A stretch of 26,463 nucleotides of DNA, from contig CAZGSV010000041.1 of the NCBI GenBank assembly GCA_964528605.1, positions 1-26,463 of the forward strand. The letters run 5' to 3'. Below the pieces are notes generated by a model. That model made no database searches. It had not been told where the DNA came from and saw only the letters and a program-made list of their open reading frames with translations. This document shows, one piece after another, positions 16,658-24,927 of the stretch. Made by a program: the position numbers and the translations under genes. Source of the DNA: CAZGSV01 sp964528605 (GTDB taxonomy: Bacteria; Armatimonadota; Zipacnadia; CAZGSV01). The first letter of the stretch is position 1; the number at the start of each line of letters is the position of its first letter.

Positions 16658-16684
16658 GATGCTCGACTGGGGAGGTTGCGGCTG

Positions 16685-16819
16685 ATGACTCACGCCGATC
16701 ATGGCCTGCGCACAATCGGCGCTACGCCGAAGGCCTCGCGGGTGCTGTTGCGCACCGTGCCCTTTGAGATAGGGTTGCCTCAGGACTTCTTCCCTTGGAG
16801 TACGCGGCGCGGAAAATGA
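16685..16819 (+). CDS. Small ORF (44 aa) translationally coupled to a membrane protein gene
   Basis: The ORF begins MTHADHGLRTIGATPKASRV and ends FFPWSTRRGK. It has GGAGG nine to ten bases before its ATG and sits directly behind the promoter at 16630-16657. Its TGA overlaps the ATG of the membrane protein (AAAATGA at 16813-16819), the hallmark of termination-reinitiation coupling. It has no membrane segment and no family I recognise. It may be a genuine small protein or a leader that sets the translation rate of the following genes. Confidence 0.55.
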   Translation: MTHADHGLRTIGATPKASRVLLRTVPFEIGLPQDFFPWSTRRGK

Positions 16820-17415
16820 GAGAGCGAGCGCTTGCGCCAGACTGGTTGTGCGTTGCGGCATGCGTCGTTGTTGCCGCCGCCTTGGCTGCATGGCCCGGCG
16901 AGGGTGTCGTGGGGGGGTGGCGCCGCGCTGCGGGCCGATGGGGGCTGTCGTTCGGGGTCGCCACGCTGCTGGCCTATGGGCTCCTAGGCCGAAGGGTCTC
17001 GTGGTGGGGGCTACCCGCCTGGAAGTGGTTCCTGGGGTTGGCCCTCGAGTTCACGTTCCACGGCCCGTACAGCAACATGGGAATTGCAGCAGCGAACTGG
17101 ACGATCGGACCCTATGGACCCTATCAGCCCCTCGCTTGGACCTACCCGTGGCTCGAGTGGGTGCCCACGGGGATGTGGGCGCCGGTGGTGGCCTGGGCGG
17201 TGGGGAGTGAGCGCCTGTGGGGTACGGCCCTCGTCCTGGTAGGCTGCGTGGATGCCTATGGCTGCGCAGCCCAGGTCAATGTGGGGCTGCACGTGCCGCA
17301 GCAGGGGGTTCCGTGGTCGGCGATCGTTGGCCAGGTGTTAGGCAGCCTGGTGGGGGTGGCGCTAAGCTGGGCTGCGGCGCTGGTATGGAAGACCGCACGG
17401 CGACCGGCCCGCTGA
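16816..17415 (+). CDS. Multi-pass membrane protein of unknown function
   Basis: 199 residues starting at the ATG that overlaps the small ORF stop. Four to six hydrophobic segments are visible: LCVAACVVVAAALAAW (12-27), LSFGVATLLAYGLLG (44-58), a Trp-rich region around WWGLPAWKWFLGLALEF, then MWAPVVAWAVG, LWGTALVLVGCVDAYG and IVGQVLGSLVGVALSWAAAL. Between them lies a loop rich in Tyr, Pro and Trp (GPYGPYQPLAWTYPWLEW). The C-terminus ends WKTARRPAR, a positive-inside tail. No family is recognised. It is the first long gene of a plus-strand operon with 17518 and 17747. Confidence 0.7.
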   Translation: MRERALAPDWLCVAACVVVAAALAAWPGEGVVGGWRRAAGRWGLSFGVATLLAYGLLGRRVSWWGLPAWKWFLGLALEFTFHGPYSNMGIAAANWTIGPYGPYQPLAWTYPWLEWVPTGMWAPVVAWAVGSERLWGTALVLVGCVDAYGCAAQVNVGLHVPQQGVPWSAIVGQVLGSLVGVALSWAAALVWKTARRPAR

Positions 17416-17517
17416 GCCTGCCTCCGTTGCTGGCACCTACAATGGGGCCGGTCACGAGCGACGACCAGGTCCATGAATATGTTCGGCGGCCAAATGTGCC
17501 TCGACGGGGGTGCTAGA

Positions 17518-17733
17518 GTGCGAACGCTTAGCAGCCGCTTATTCGCCGGTATGGTGGTGCTCATCGCCCTTAGCATGTTCGCTGGCAACATGCTCTGGCA
17601 GGTCGCGGTTCAGCACGTCCCGCTCCGGGAGGCCGTCGTGTCCGCCTCTGTCGCGGGCGGCAGCGGCGCAATCGGCGGGTACTTGGGGTACAGACTGTGG
17701 AGGGCGGGCTCAGCGCCGCCGCAAGGGCCGTAA
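17518..17733 (+). CDS. Small membrane protein
   Basis: 71 residues from GTG 17518 (GGGGG seven bases ahead). An ATG at 17473 in the same frame would add a poorly hydrophobic N-terminus. Two hydrophobic helices are seen: LFAGMVVLIALSMFAGNMLW and a Gly-rich SVAGGSGAIGGYLGYRLW, likely a hairpin in the inner membrane. The TAA stop is part of the ribosome site (TAAGGAGG) of the next gene, so they are coupled. Its last 20 codons are duplicated at 18461-18529. No family recognised. Confidence 0.6.
   Translation: MRTLSSRLFAGMVVLIALSMFAGNMLWQVAVQHVPLREAVVSASVAGGSGAIGGYLGYRLWRAGSAPPQGP
17662..17723 (+). repeat. 62-bp direct repeat, copy 1
   Basis: Identical to 18461-18522 except for one base (C at 17709 against G). 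This copy lies inside the 3' end of the small membrane protein gene. The distance between copies is 799 bp and spans the end of that gene and all of the TPR-like gene. Confidence 0.9.
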
Positions 17734-17746
17734 GGAGGTTGGTGCC

Positions 17747-18433
17747 GTGCAGCACGCGATTCGCAAGCGGGGCCGGCTCGGACTAGCGAGACCGGTACTC
17801 CTGGTGGTGGGGATGCTGGGCATTTTTGCTGGCGGTGTGTGGACGGGCTCGGCGTTGCAGCGGGGCGCGTCCGCGCACCTGGGGGCCGCGCAGCGCGCGG
17901 CAGCACACAGCCAGTGGGCTCTGGCCGGCGCGGAGGCGCGAGCCGCGCTGCGTCTCTTGCGGTTCTGGGACCGGCGGTCGAGGGCGGTGGCGTGCCTGGT
18001 CTTGGCGCAGGTGCCGTTCTTCCCGACGGGCGGCCCGGGCGGGCCTAAGGAGTCCGAGCAGTGGGCACGGCGCGCGGTGCAGCTGGCGCCGGATGACCCT
18101 CAGCCGCAGGCCTGGCTGGCAATCGCGTTCGGGCCCGATGCGGTCGCCCGCAAGCAAGCAGCCGAACGCGCACTGGCGCTGGACCGGGGCACGCTCTCCG
18201 CGTACCAGAGGACGGAGCTGTTTGCCATCCTGGAGCGGTGGACCGAGGTAGTGAAGGCCGGCGGGGAGGCCATCACCAGCGATCCCAGCCTCCTGGGGTT
18301 AGCGCAGCGATCGGTTGCGCAGGCGTTCGAGCAAACGGGGCAGCCGGACAAGGCGACCGCGATCCGGGAGCTGGCCCAGGAACACGGCGACCTCGTGCTG
18401 CGGCTGCGGCGACTGTTCGGGGAGCGCGTGTGA
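17747..18433 (+). CDS. Membrane-anchored TPR-like protein
   Basis: 228 residues; the GTG at 17747 follows TAAGGAGG, which contains the stop of the previous gene. One N-terminal transmembrane anchor (PVLLVVGMLGIFAGGVWTG) is followed by an extracytoplasmic alpha-helical region. Its repeats are typical of divergent TPRs: AHSQWALAGAEARAALRLLR, WARRAVQLAPDDPQPQAWLA, AAERALALDRGTLSAYQR and AFEQTGQPDKATAIRELAQE. Probably an inner-membrane scaffold working with the two membrane proteins encoded just upstream; partners and role are unknown. Confidence 0.7.
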   Translation: MQHAIRKRGRLGLARPVLLVVGMLGIFAGGVWTGSALQRGASAHLGAAQRAAAHSQWALAGAEARAALRLLRFWDRRSRAVACLVLAQVPFFPTGGPGGPKESEQWARRAVQLAPDDPQPQAWLAIAFGPDAVARKQAAERALALDRGTLSAYQRTELFAILERWTEVVKAGGEAITSDPSLLGLAQRSVAQAFEQTGQPDKATAIRELAQEHGDLVLRLRRLFGERV

Positions 18434-18460
18434 GCCCACAAGAGAGGCACTGTCCGGAGC

Positions 18461-18529
18461 AGCGGCGCAATCGGCGGGTACTTGGGGTACAGACTGTGGA
18501 GGGCGGGGTCAGCGCCGCCGCAGGAGTAG
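18461..18529 (+). pseudogene. 3'-end remnant of the small membrane protein gene (62-bp repeat copy 2)
   Basis: The sequence reads SGAIGGYLGYRLWRAGSAPP, then QE and TAG, repeating the end of the gene at 17518-17733 with one base change. It has no start codon or ribosome site and begins 28 bases after the TPR-like gene ends. The same module-duplication and erosion pattern is seen at 7.5-14 kb. Confidence 0.75.
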
Positions 18530-18593
18530 CGAGTGCGCTCGGTTGGAGGGAGGCTCGCCCGTCTGGTTTCGGCGGGCAACCAAGTCAGCCGGA

Positions 18594-20207
18594 TCACCGC
18601 ACCCGCACTATGCGGCGCGCCTGCCAGGTTTGGCCGAACATGTCGGTGGTGCGGACGGTGACGGTGTGCGTGCCTAGCGGCGGGTCCTCCGGCAGCAGCC
18701 CCTTCCACATGTGATACGACTCGCTCGGGTAGTCCATCTTCGAGCCGAAGACCTCCTCGAGCGGCTTGCCTAACACCTTCTCATCGAGATACGGCCCCTG
18801 CTCGTGCATCCACAGGCACTCGGGATCGATCGTCACCGTACGCTCCAGCGGCGCCCACGGCCCCTCGTCAAGCCGCATCTCCACGTTCGAGCGCTCTGAC
18901 CCCGCGAACACGTTGACCAGAATCTCCGTCTGCCCCGCCTTGGCCTGCTCGATGTCGTCGGGCAGATAGATGTTCATCTGGTAGCCCGCGGGCCGGCGCG
19001 CCGCCTTGAAGCGGATGCGGTAGCGGTTGCCGGCGAACGCGATCAGCGAGTAGCCGTTGGGCGCGCCGTCGTTCATGGTGGCGTGCGGAATGCCGAGTTC
19101 GTCATAGGCGCCGCACCACCAACTGCCGCACACCGTGGCGTTGACGAACTGGTGCAGCGGCTGCTTGCCGCGCCATCCCATCTCGGCCCCGGCGAACACG
19201 TGCAGTTGCTCGTGCGCGTGCGCGGCGATGGTGAAGACGTGCGGCCGGTTCTCGATGAGGCGGAAGAGGTCCTCGCGGTTGTCGCACACGATGATGGGCA
19301 CGTGCGTCATCAGCACCACCAAGTTCTCACTCGGCACGGTCGCCAGATAGCCCTTGATGAACGCGAGTTGATCGTCGCTCAAGTGCCCCTTGTAGCCGCC
19401 CTCCGGCTTGTAGAAGAAATCCTTGAGCACGATGAAGGCCACGCGGCCGTACTGGAAGGCGTAAGTGCTCGGCCCGAAGAAATGCTCGAAGGTCTCGTCG
19501 CTGTACTGGTCGCTCTTGGCGGCGCGATTGTAGTCGTGGTTGCCGAAGACGTAGTACCACGGCACGCCGATCTGGGCGATGCTCTGGCTTATTTCCGCGA
19601 ACAGGTTCGGGTCGTCCGCCACGATGTCGCCGAGGGTGACGCCGAAGGGTGCCTTCGTGCCGAAGCACTCCTCGACCACGTCGTGCGTCACATAGTTGAC
19701 TTCGGTCATCCCGCGCGCCTGCGTGTCGCCGAAGAAGAGGGCGGTGAAGCGATCGCTCTCCTGCTGCGGGCGAAGCGGGAAGTTTATGGACTCGGGCAGG
19801 GGGCCGGTGGGCGCGACTCCCGGCGCTTCGAGCGGAGGCGAGCCGTTGGGTTTGTGGAGGTAGTAGAACTGCGGAACCTGCTGCGCGTTGAGCGGCACGG
19901 CGTAGCCCGCGGGCTTGATGACGAACAGCGCGGTGTCGTCGCTCACCGACAGCGCCCAGCCGCCGTCCGGCCCGGTGCGGACGACGTCCCTTCCGTTCGA
20001 GACGCAGACCTCGGCAATGCCGGGCTCGCCGGCGTCGCGGATGCCGTTCCCGTTCGCGTCCTCGAACACGGTGCCGCGCGCCACCTGCTGGTCGCTGACG
20101 CCGCTCGTAGCGGGTTGCGCGAGGGCGACCTCGTCAACCAGCCCTCCCGCCTGCGCCAGGAGCACGAGAACAAACAGGACCATCAAGACGATAACTCGCT
20201 GCCGCAC
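18594..20207 (-). CDS. Exported calcineurin-like phosphoesterase with SdrD B-like N-domain
   Basis: 537 residues from GTG 20207, eight bases after GGAG; the GTG at 20216 lies too close to the ribosome site. Signal peptide: RVIVLMVLFVLVLLAQAGG. Residues about 45-105 are an SdrD B/Cna B-like sandwich (GTVFEDANGNGIRDAGEPGI). The catalytic domain shows FFGDTQ (159), GDIVADD (193), GNHDYN (222), MTHVPI (300) and AAHAHEQ (328), where the usual GHxH reads AHAH. A C-terminal beta domain (from about 405, ending GTHTVTVRTTDMFGQTW) matches the C-domain of this multi-domain phosphoesterase family. Unlike the purple-acid-phosphatase-like protein at 3992, it has no Fn3 lead-in. Extracytoplasmic; substrate unknown. 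Confidence 0.85.
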   Translation of the reverse strand: MRQRVIVLMVLFVLVLLAQAGGLVDEVALAQPATSGVSDQQVARGTVFEDANGNGIRDAGEPGIAEVCVSNGRDVVRTGPDGGWALSVSDDTALFVIKPAGYAVPLNAQQVPQFYYLHKPNGSPPLEAPGVAPTGPLPESINFPLRPQQESDRFTALFFGDTQARGMTEVNYVTHDVVEECFGTKAPFGVTLGDIVADDPNLFAEISQSIAQIGVPWYYVFGNHDYNRAAKSDQYSDETFEHFFGPSTYAFQYGRVAFIVLKDFFYKPEGGYKGHLSDDQLAFIKGYLATVPSENLVVLMTHVPIIVCDNREDLFRLIENRPHVFTIAAHAHEQLHVFAGAEMGWRGKQPLHQFVNATVCGSWWCGAYDELGIPHATMNDGAPNGYSLIAFAGNRYRIRFKAARRPAGYQMNIYLPDDIEQAKAGQTEILVNVFAGSERSNVEMRLDEGPWAPLERTVTIDPECLWMHEQGPYLDEKVLGKPLEEVFGSKMDYPSESYHMWKGLLPEDPPLGTHTVTVRTTDMFGQTWQARRIVRVR

Positions 20208-20575
20208 GATGAACACTCCTTCCTACGGTAGCCTAACCTCCTGCCGCCGCGATACTACCCACATGCCAGTCTGACCGCAAAGCCGGGCCAGGAAAATGGG
20301 GGCAGTAGCCATTTGCCATTCTGGGCGGGACGGCCAGGCGGCCGTCCCCTACGAATCTGCTGGCATTGGTTCGGCTGGAGAACGGTTACTGGGCGAGAAT
20401 GGGGACAGTAACCACTTTCCCGTGAAGCGTTGCGTCGCCCACCGGCCCGCGGAGAATGGTTACTGTCCCCATTTTCCGGATGGTCGCTGTCCACATTCTC
20501 CGGCGTGCGCGTGGCCAAGGCCCGCGTCTTCCGCTAACATCCGGGGCAGAAGAGCAGGCGAGAGGAGCGCGGGCG
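20208..20575. other. Intergenic stretch with palindromic repeat element
   Basis: 368 bp between divergent genes, largely filled by degenerate and well-conserved copies of the GGGGACAGTAACC-type repeat (see 20371-20506), a looser copy at 20294-20316 (aaaatgggggcagtagcc) and little else. No ORF with a ribosome site is present. GAGGAG just before 20576 is the ribosome site of the methyltransferase gene. Confidence 0.6.
20371..20506. repeat. Dispersed inverted-repeat element, copy 1
   Basis: The arm AATGGGGACAGTAACC (20398-20413) is answered by GGTTACTGTCCCCATT (20458-20473), flanked by further degenerate half-copies (GGAGAACGGTTACTG near 20373 and TGGTCGCTGTCCACATTCTC near 20481). The arm sequence recurs at 22008-22096 and 26381-26463. 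It resembles REP/BIME-like repeats that many bacterial genomes carry in hundreds of copies, some mobilised by Y1 (RAYT) transposases; no such gene is in this window. Confidence 0.75.
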
Positions 20576-22006
20576 ATGAGGCTTTCCACGCTCACGGTTC
20601 TGTCCGAGGCAGAGGTCAGGCAGATTCACGAGGCGTCGCTCCACATACTCGAGCACTGCGGCGTCAAGATCCTCGGCCCGCGGATGCTGGCGTTCTTGCA
20701 GGAGCGCGGGCTGCCGTGCGACGCCGAGCGGCGGATCGTCCGCTTCACGCGCGCGTGCATCGAGGATGCGTTGAGCACCATCCCTCGGCGCTTCGACGTC
20801 TTCAATCGCGAGGGCGACTACGTCTTCACACTCGGCGATGGCGTGCCGCGAATCGCCGCCGGCCATAACGCCGTCTTCTGGGTGGATTCGGAGACCGGCG
20901 AAACGCGCCCGTCACGCGTGGCGGACGTAGAGGAGTTCGCGCGCATCTGCGAGCACTTGCCGGCGATTGACGTCGTCGGCGTTCCCGTCATGCCTCAGGA
21001 CGTGCCCCATCCCCAGGCCACGCTGCTCTACGCGGTGCGCGCCGTCGCGCAGAACAGCCGCAAGCCGGTTTACTTCTCCACCGACCGCGGCGACGTGAAC
21101 CACGCCTGCATCGAACTCCTGCGCGCCGCGTTCGCCGGCGAGATGACCGCGCAGGTGTACGGCATCGGCCAGTTGTCGCCGACCAGCCCGCTCTATTGGG
21201 AAGAGGGCGTGCTCGACGCGCTGGAGGACACCGTCGCCGCCGGCGTGCCGCTCGCGGTGCTGCCGGAACCGAACGCCGGCGTGTCCGCGCCTTACACGCT
21301 CGCCGGGCTGCTGACGATGAACAACGCAGAGTGCCTCGCGGGACTGGTGATGACTCAGTTGCTGCGGCCGGGCGCGCCGGTGCTCTACGCGAACTCGTGG
21401 ACGACGACGGACATGCGCAGCGGCGCGGCGCTGGTGGGCTCCACCGAAACGACCATCTGCCGCATCGCCGGCGCGCAGTTCGCTCGCCTGTACAACGTCC
21501 CTTGCCACACGACCGCGCCCAACTCCGACAACCACGCGCACGACGAGCAGAACGCCTGGGAGAAGACCTTCAGCATGTTCTGCTCGGTGGCGGCGCGCAA
21601 CGACTTCATCGTCAACTGCGGCATGTTCGCGACGGGCATGACGTGCAGCCACGAGCAGCTCATCATGGACGAGGAGATCTCGGCGATGTCGCTGAGGATG
21701 GCGGCCGGCATCGCGGTGAACGAGGAGACGATCGCGCGCGACCTGATCGAGGAGGTCGGGCCGCAGGGCGAGTCCTACCTGACGACCGAGCACACCCTGC
21801 GCTGGCTGCGCTCGACCGAGTACCTGATGCCCAGGGTATCCGTGCGGGGCCCGCGCGCGGTGTGGGAGGCCGCGGGCGCAAGGGACACCTACCAACTGGC
21901 GCGCGAGAGGGCGAAGGAGTTGCTGGCGCGGCCGGTACCGCCTCTTCCGGCCGAGAGACAGGCGCATCTGGATCGGATTCTGGCTGAGTTCTGTGCGCCC
22001 GCGTAG
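20576..22006 (+). CDS. MttB-family (trimethylamine methyltransferase-like) protein, non-pyrrolysine
   Basis: A 476-residue cytosolic TIM-barrel protein of the MTTB superfamily with near-typical length. The start MRLSTLTVLSEAEVRQIHEA has GAGGAG nine bases upstream. Family landmarks are HILEHCGVKIL, FWVDSETGETRPSRVADVEE, PEPNAGVSAPYTLAGLLTMN, LVMTQLLRPGAPVLYANSW and GAQFARLYNVPCHTT. Archaeal MttB reads through an internal UAG as pyrrolysine; this frame has no internal UAG, so it belongs to the non-Pyl branch, which includes quaternary-amine (for example glycine betaine) demethylases. It would transfer a methyl group to a corrinoid protein, not encoded here. A hairpin with TTTT at 22128-22152 may end its transcript. 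Confidence 0.88.
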   Translation: MRLSTLTVLSEAEVRQIHEASLHILEHCGVKILGPRMLAFLQERGLPCDAERRIVRFTRACIEDALSTIPRRFDVFNREGDYVFTLGDGVPRIAAGHNAVFWVDSETGETRPSRVADVEEFARICEHLPAIDVVGVPVMPQDVPHPQATLLYAVRAVAQNSRKPVYFSTDRGDVNHACIELLRAAFAGEMTAQVYGIGQLSPTSPLYWEEGVLDALEDTVAAGVPLAVLPEPNAGVSAPYTLAGLLTMNNAECLAGLVMTQLLRPGAPVLYANSWTTTDMRSGAALVGSTETTICRIAGAQFARLYNVPCHTTAPNSDNHAHDEQNAWEKTFSMFCSVAARNDFIVNCGMFATGMTCSHEQLIMDEEISAMSLRMAAGIAVNEETIARDLIEEVGPQGESYLTTEHTLRWLRSTEYLMPRVSVRGPRAVWEAAGARDTYQLARERAKELLARPVPPLPAERQAHLDRILAEFCAPA

Positions 22007-22007
22007 C

Positions 22008-22096
22008 GCGGAAAACGGGGACAGTAACCCCTCTCCTTCGGGGTGGTGCGTGGCCGACACGCCCCGCGGAAAATGGTTGCTGTCCCCATTTTCCCG
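22008..22096. repeat. Dispersed inverted-repeat element, copy 2
   Basis: GCGGAAAACGGGGACAGTAA (22008-22027) faces GCGGAAAATGGTTGCTGTCC ending at 22085 and continuing CCATTTTCCCG to 22096. The stems flank an AT-poor centre with its own small hairpin. It begins two bases after the stop codon of the MttB gene. Confidence 0.75.
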
Positions 22097-22119
22097 GCGT
22101 CGGGGGTAAACCCCGACGC
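22097..22119. repeat. 9-bp perfect hairpin
   Basis: GCGTCGGGG (22097-22105), loop GTAAA, CCCCGACGC (22111-22119). It abuts the end of the dispersed element and may be a second, different palindromic repeat. It has no U-tract. Confidence 0.6.
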
Positions 22120-22127
22120 TACAATCC

Positions 22128-22152
22128 GGGGACGCGGTAGCGTCCCCCTTTT
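22128..22152 (+). terminator. Probable rho-independent terminator of the MttB gene
   Basis: GGGGACGC (22128-22135), loop GGTA, GCGTCCCC (22140-22147), then C and TTTT (22149-22152) on the plus strand. The eight-base GC-rich stem with a short U-tract, 122 bases after the stop, fits a terminator. The four-T tract is short, so it may instead be part of the palindromic repeats. Confidence 0.45.
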
Positions 22153-22302
22153 GCGGTCTCCTCAGGCGAGTCGCCGTTGGTCGCCTCGGGAGACTCAGGC
22201 GGCGGGGCGGGTTGACTGGGGCCCACACATCGCGGACTGTATTGCGCCGGACGCGCGGGCGGCCTTGGCGGAGGGCTTGTGACGGGGAAAGGAGACATCC
22301 AC

Positions 22303-23592
22303 ATGGACAGGGATGCGATGGCTCAGTTGGCGATTGACGGGGGCCCTAAGGCAAAGACGACGCCCAACCTCCCGATGTATCCGGGCGGCCTGGAGATAGG
22401 CGAGGAAGAGAAGCGCGAAGTGCTCGAGGTGCTCGACCGCAAGTACCTGTTCCGCTACTACGGCCCTGAGGAATACCCCTCCAAGGTGGCGGAACTGGAG
22501 CGGCGCGTCGCCGAGAAGTGGGGCGCCAAGCACGGGCTCGCGGTGAACTCCTGCACCTCGGCGCTCATCAGCGCGCTCGTGGCCGTGGGCGTCGGACCCG
22601 GGGATGAGGTCATCGTGAACGGCTACACCTTCTTCGCCTCTTGCGCCGCCGTGGTCGCGGCCAAGGCCATCCCGGTCATCTGCGAGGTGGACGACAGCCT
22701 GACCATGGACCCGAATGACCTCGAGCGCCGCATCACCCCGAGCACCAAGGCGGTGATCGCGGTGCACATGCGGGGCGCGCCGTGCGACATGAGCCGCATC
22801 ACCGCCGTCTGCGCCAAGCACAACCTCAAACTGGTCGAGGACGTCGCGCAGGCGTGCGGCGGGTCATACAAGGGCAAGATGCTCGGCACCTTCGGCGAGG
22901 TCGGCTGTCTCAGTTTCCAGTACCACAAGATCATCACCGCCGGCGAAGGCGGCATGTGCCTGACCGACGACGTGCGCCTCTACGACCGCCTGATGGGCTA
23001 TCACGACACGGCCGCCTGCTGGCGGGCGGACCGCTTCGGCGGGGAGCGCTACCAAGGCGAGTTGTTCTGCGGCGTGAACTATAGGATGAGCGAGTTGACG
23101 GGCGCGGTGATGCTCGCGCAACTGGGCAAACTCGACTCGCTGCTCGCCCGGATGCGCACGAACAAGAAGCGCATCAAGGAGCAGATCGCCGGCCTGCCCG
23201 GGATCACCTTCCGCCGCGTTAACGACGAAGCCGGCGACACCGCCATCTGCCTAGTCTTGTTCCTCGAGGACCAGGCGCAGGTTCCCTCGTTGGTCGAGGC
23301 TCTGCGCGCGGAGGGAGTCGGGGCGGGCGGCATCTACGACAGCAGCATTCCCGACTGGCACATCTACGCGCACTGGAAGCACATCATGTCGAAGGCCACG
23401 CCCACGCCCGAGGGCTGCCCCTGGACCTGTGCTTTCTACAAGGGCAGGGCCGAATACAGCGAGGACATGTGCCCCAACACGTTGCGTTACCTGTCGCGCG
23501 CGGTCCACATAGACATTCCGCCGCAGATGACTGCCGAGGACTGCGACATGATCGCCAGCGGCGTGCGCAAAGTCGCGCGGGCGCTGCTGTAG
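22303..23592 (+). CDS. DegT/DnrJ/EryC1/StrS-family PLP-dependent aminotransferase
   Basis: A 429-residue cytosolic fold-type I PLP enzyme. Start ATG 22303 has GGAG eight bases upstream. Motifs: NSCTSALISALVAVGVGPGD (82-101) for cofactor phosphate binding, VEDVAQACGGSYKGK (178-192) with the PLP-facing Asp, FQYHKIITAGEGGM (205-218) with Schiff-base Lys209, and VNYRMSELTGAVMLAQL in the C-terminal half. Family members make amino sugars from keto sugars for polysaccharides, lipids or antibiotics, and some act in other small-molecule pathways. No sugar-nucleotide enzymes are in the window, so the substrate is open. The next gene follows after nine bases, so they are likely co-transcribed. Confidence 0.9.
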   Translation: MDRDAMAQLAIDGGPKAKTTPNLPMYPGGLEIGEEEKREVLEVLDRKYLFRYYGPEEYPSKVAELERRVAEKWGAKHGLAVNSCTSALISALVAVGVGPGDEVIVNGYTFFASCAAVVAAKAIPVICEVDDSLTMDPNDLERRITPSTKAVIAVHMRGAPCDMSRITAVCAKHNLKLVEDVAQACGGSYKGKMLGTFGEVGCLSFQYHKIITAGEGGMCLTDDVRLYDRLMGYHDTAACWRADRFGGERYQGELFCGVNYRMSELTGAVMLAQLGKLDSLLARMRTNKKRIKEQIAGLPGITFRRVNDEAGDTAICLVLFLEDQAQVPSLVEALRAEGVGAGGIYDSSIPDWHIYAHWKHIMSKATPTPEGCPWTCAFYKGRAEYSEDMCPNTLRYLSRAVHIDIPPQMTAEDCDMIASGVRKVARALL

Positions 23593-23601
23593 CCACTGGG
23601 G

Positions 23602-24756
23602 ATGACAGTCGTGGGATTGCTGCTCGCGGCGTGCGCATTCAATGGGGCGGGCCCCGGCGCGCGGCCCGATTGCCTCATCGGTTACACGGAGTTCCGCACG
23701 AACCTTCCCGGCGGCCGGCACGCGAACGAGACCACGATGCGCGCATGGGTCGTCCGCGCTGACGGCGGCGAGCGGCGCGTTCTCGCTGAGCAACTGGCCT
23801 GCAAGCCGGACACCTGGACGCAGTTCGGCGGCTGGTCGCCCGACGGACGCCAAGCCATCATCCTGGCCTGTTGGGAGGGTGCCGAGAATGCCGCCTGGGA
23901 AGAGGAACATCAGACCTTCCGCTTCAATGCGGAGGGCTGGCTGGTTGACTCCTGCGTGGTTGATGTGGCGACCGGGGAGATCAACAACCTCACTGCGGTT
24001 GAGCGCGTGAGTTGCTACAACACCGGCCTCTTCTTGTGGCCCAATGACCCCACACGCCTGGGCTTCGAGGCCCTCATTGAGGGCGAGTCGCATCCCTTCA
24101 GCATGAACCGCGACGGCAGCGGCAAGCGCGACCTTTCGCAGGCCACCGGCTTCTCTTACGGCTTCGGCGCGTCCCCGGACGGCAGGCGCATCGCCTATCA
24201 CAGCAACTACCAGATCTATCTCGCCGACGCCGACGGGAGGAATCCCACGCGCGTTGACACCGGCAACCCGTTTAACTTCTGCCCGCGCTGGTCGGCGGAT
24301 GGACAGTGGCTGATCTTCCTCTCCGGCGAGCACTACCGCTGTCATCCCTATCTGGTTCGCTCCGAGGGCGTCGGCCTGAGGAAACTCGCCGACCGAGGCG
24401 ATTACTCCGGCGTGGTCGCGTTTCTCGATGTGCCTGACTTTCACGGCGGCTCGAGCGACGTTCCCGTGTGGTCGCCCGACGGTCGCTGGGTCTACTACAC
24501 GGCGAAGGTGGGGGAGGCGGTCGAGTTGATGCGGGTGTCGCTCGCGGGCGCGGTTGAGCAACTCACGCGCTCCGAGCCGGGCGTCCTGCACTATCATCCG
24601 CAGGTCTCTCCCGACGGCGAGTGGGTCGTCTTCGGCTCCACCTGCTCGGGCGCGCGCAACCTCTACGTGGCCCGCGCGGACGGTTCCGAGGTCGTGCCCA
24701 TCACCAACCTCCAGCCCGGCTGGGGCGCCATGTGGGCCCACTGGCAGCCGCGATGA
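23602..24756 (+). CDS. TolB-like beta-propeller (PD40/WD40-like) protein
   Basis: 384 residues with repeated propeller signatures: GGWSPDGRQAIILACW, FGASPDGRRIAYHSN, RWSADGQWLIFLSGE, VWSPDGRWVYYTAK and QVSPDGEWVVFGS, about one per 60 residues. The opening LIGYTEFRTNLPGGRHANET is highly characteristic of a group of bacterial propellers annotated as TolB-like or oligogalacturonate-lyase-related. The N-terminus MTVVGLLLAAC offers a possible lipobox (LAAC) but has no positive charges before it, so export is uncertain. The ATG has only a weak ribosome site and lies nine bases after the aminotransferase stop, so it may rely on coupling. Binding or catalytic role unknown. Confidence 0.78.
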   Translation: MTVVGLLLAACAFNGAGPGARPDCLIGYTEFRTNLPGGRHANETTMRAWVVRADGGERRVLAEQLACKPDTWTQFGGWSPDGRQAIILACWEGAENAAWEEEHQTFRFNAEGWLVDSCVVDVATGEINNLTAVERVSCYNTGLFLWPNDPTRLGFEALIEGESHPFSMNRDGSGKRDLSQATGFSYGFGASPDGRRIAYHSNYQIYLADADGRNPTRVDTGNPFNFCPRWSADGQWLIFLSGEHYRCHPYLVRSEGVGLRKLADRGDYSGVVAFLDVPDFHGGSSDVPVWSPDGRWVYYTAKVGEAVELMRVSLAGAVEQLTRSEPGVLHYHPQVSPDGEWVVFGSTCSGARNLYVARADGSEVVPITNLQPGWGAMWAHWQPR

Positions 24757-24865
24757 GCGGGCTCCGATCGCTTGGGGTCCTGCTGCCAACGCCCAAACTC
24801 GCGACCGAGGGGTTGTTCGGCGCCTTGCGCGGGGCTGCTGGCCGGCGCGTCGGGTCCCGACGGTG

Positions 24866-24899
24866 TTGCCAACTGTGGCCCCGCGGCTGATACTATAGT
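24866..24899 (+). promoter_or_regulatory. Weak candidate promoter for the PH-like pair
   Basis: TTGCCA (24866-24871) precedes an AT-rich GATACTATAGT region (24889-24899). With GATACT as -10 the spacer is 17 bases; with TATAGT it is 22. It lies just ahead of the gene at 24928, in a 171-bp gap after the propeller gene where nothing else was seen. Confidence 0.3.
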
Positions 24900-24927
24900 T
24901 GAGTTGCGGTGTGTTGGGGGAATCACA

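Noticed and set aside
19083..20231. A 382-residue plus-strand open frame
   Set aside because: Antisense shadow of the exported phosphoesterase, whose metal-binding motifs are unambiguous.
20576..22006. Pyrrolysine-dependent trimethylamine methyltransferase
   Set aside because: The frame has no internal UAG and terminates at the expected length, so it is a non-Pyl family member.
20912..22228. A 438-residue minus-strand open frame
   Set aside because: Antisense to the MttB-family gene and crossing a palindromic repeat; no family features.
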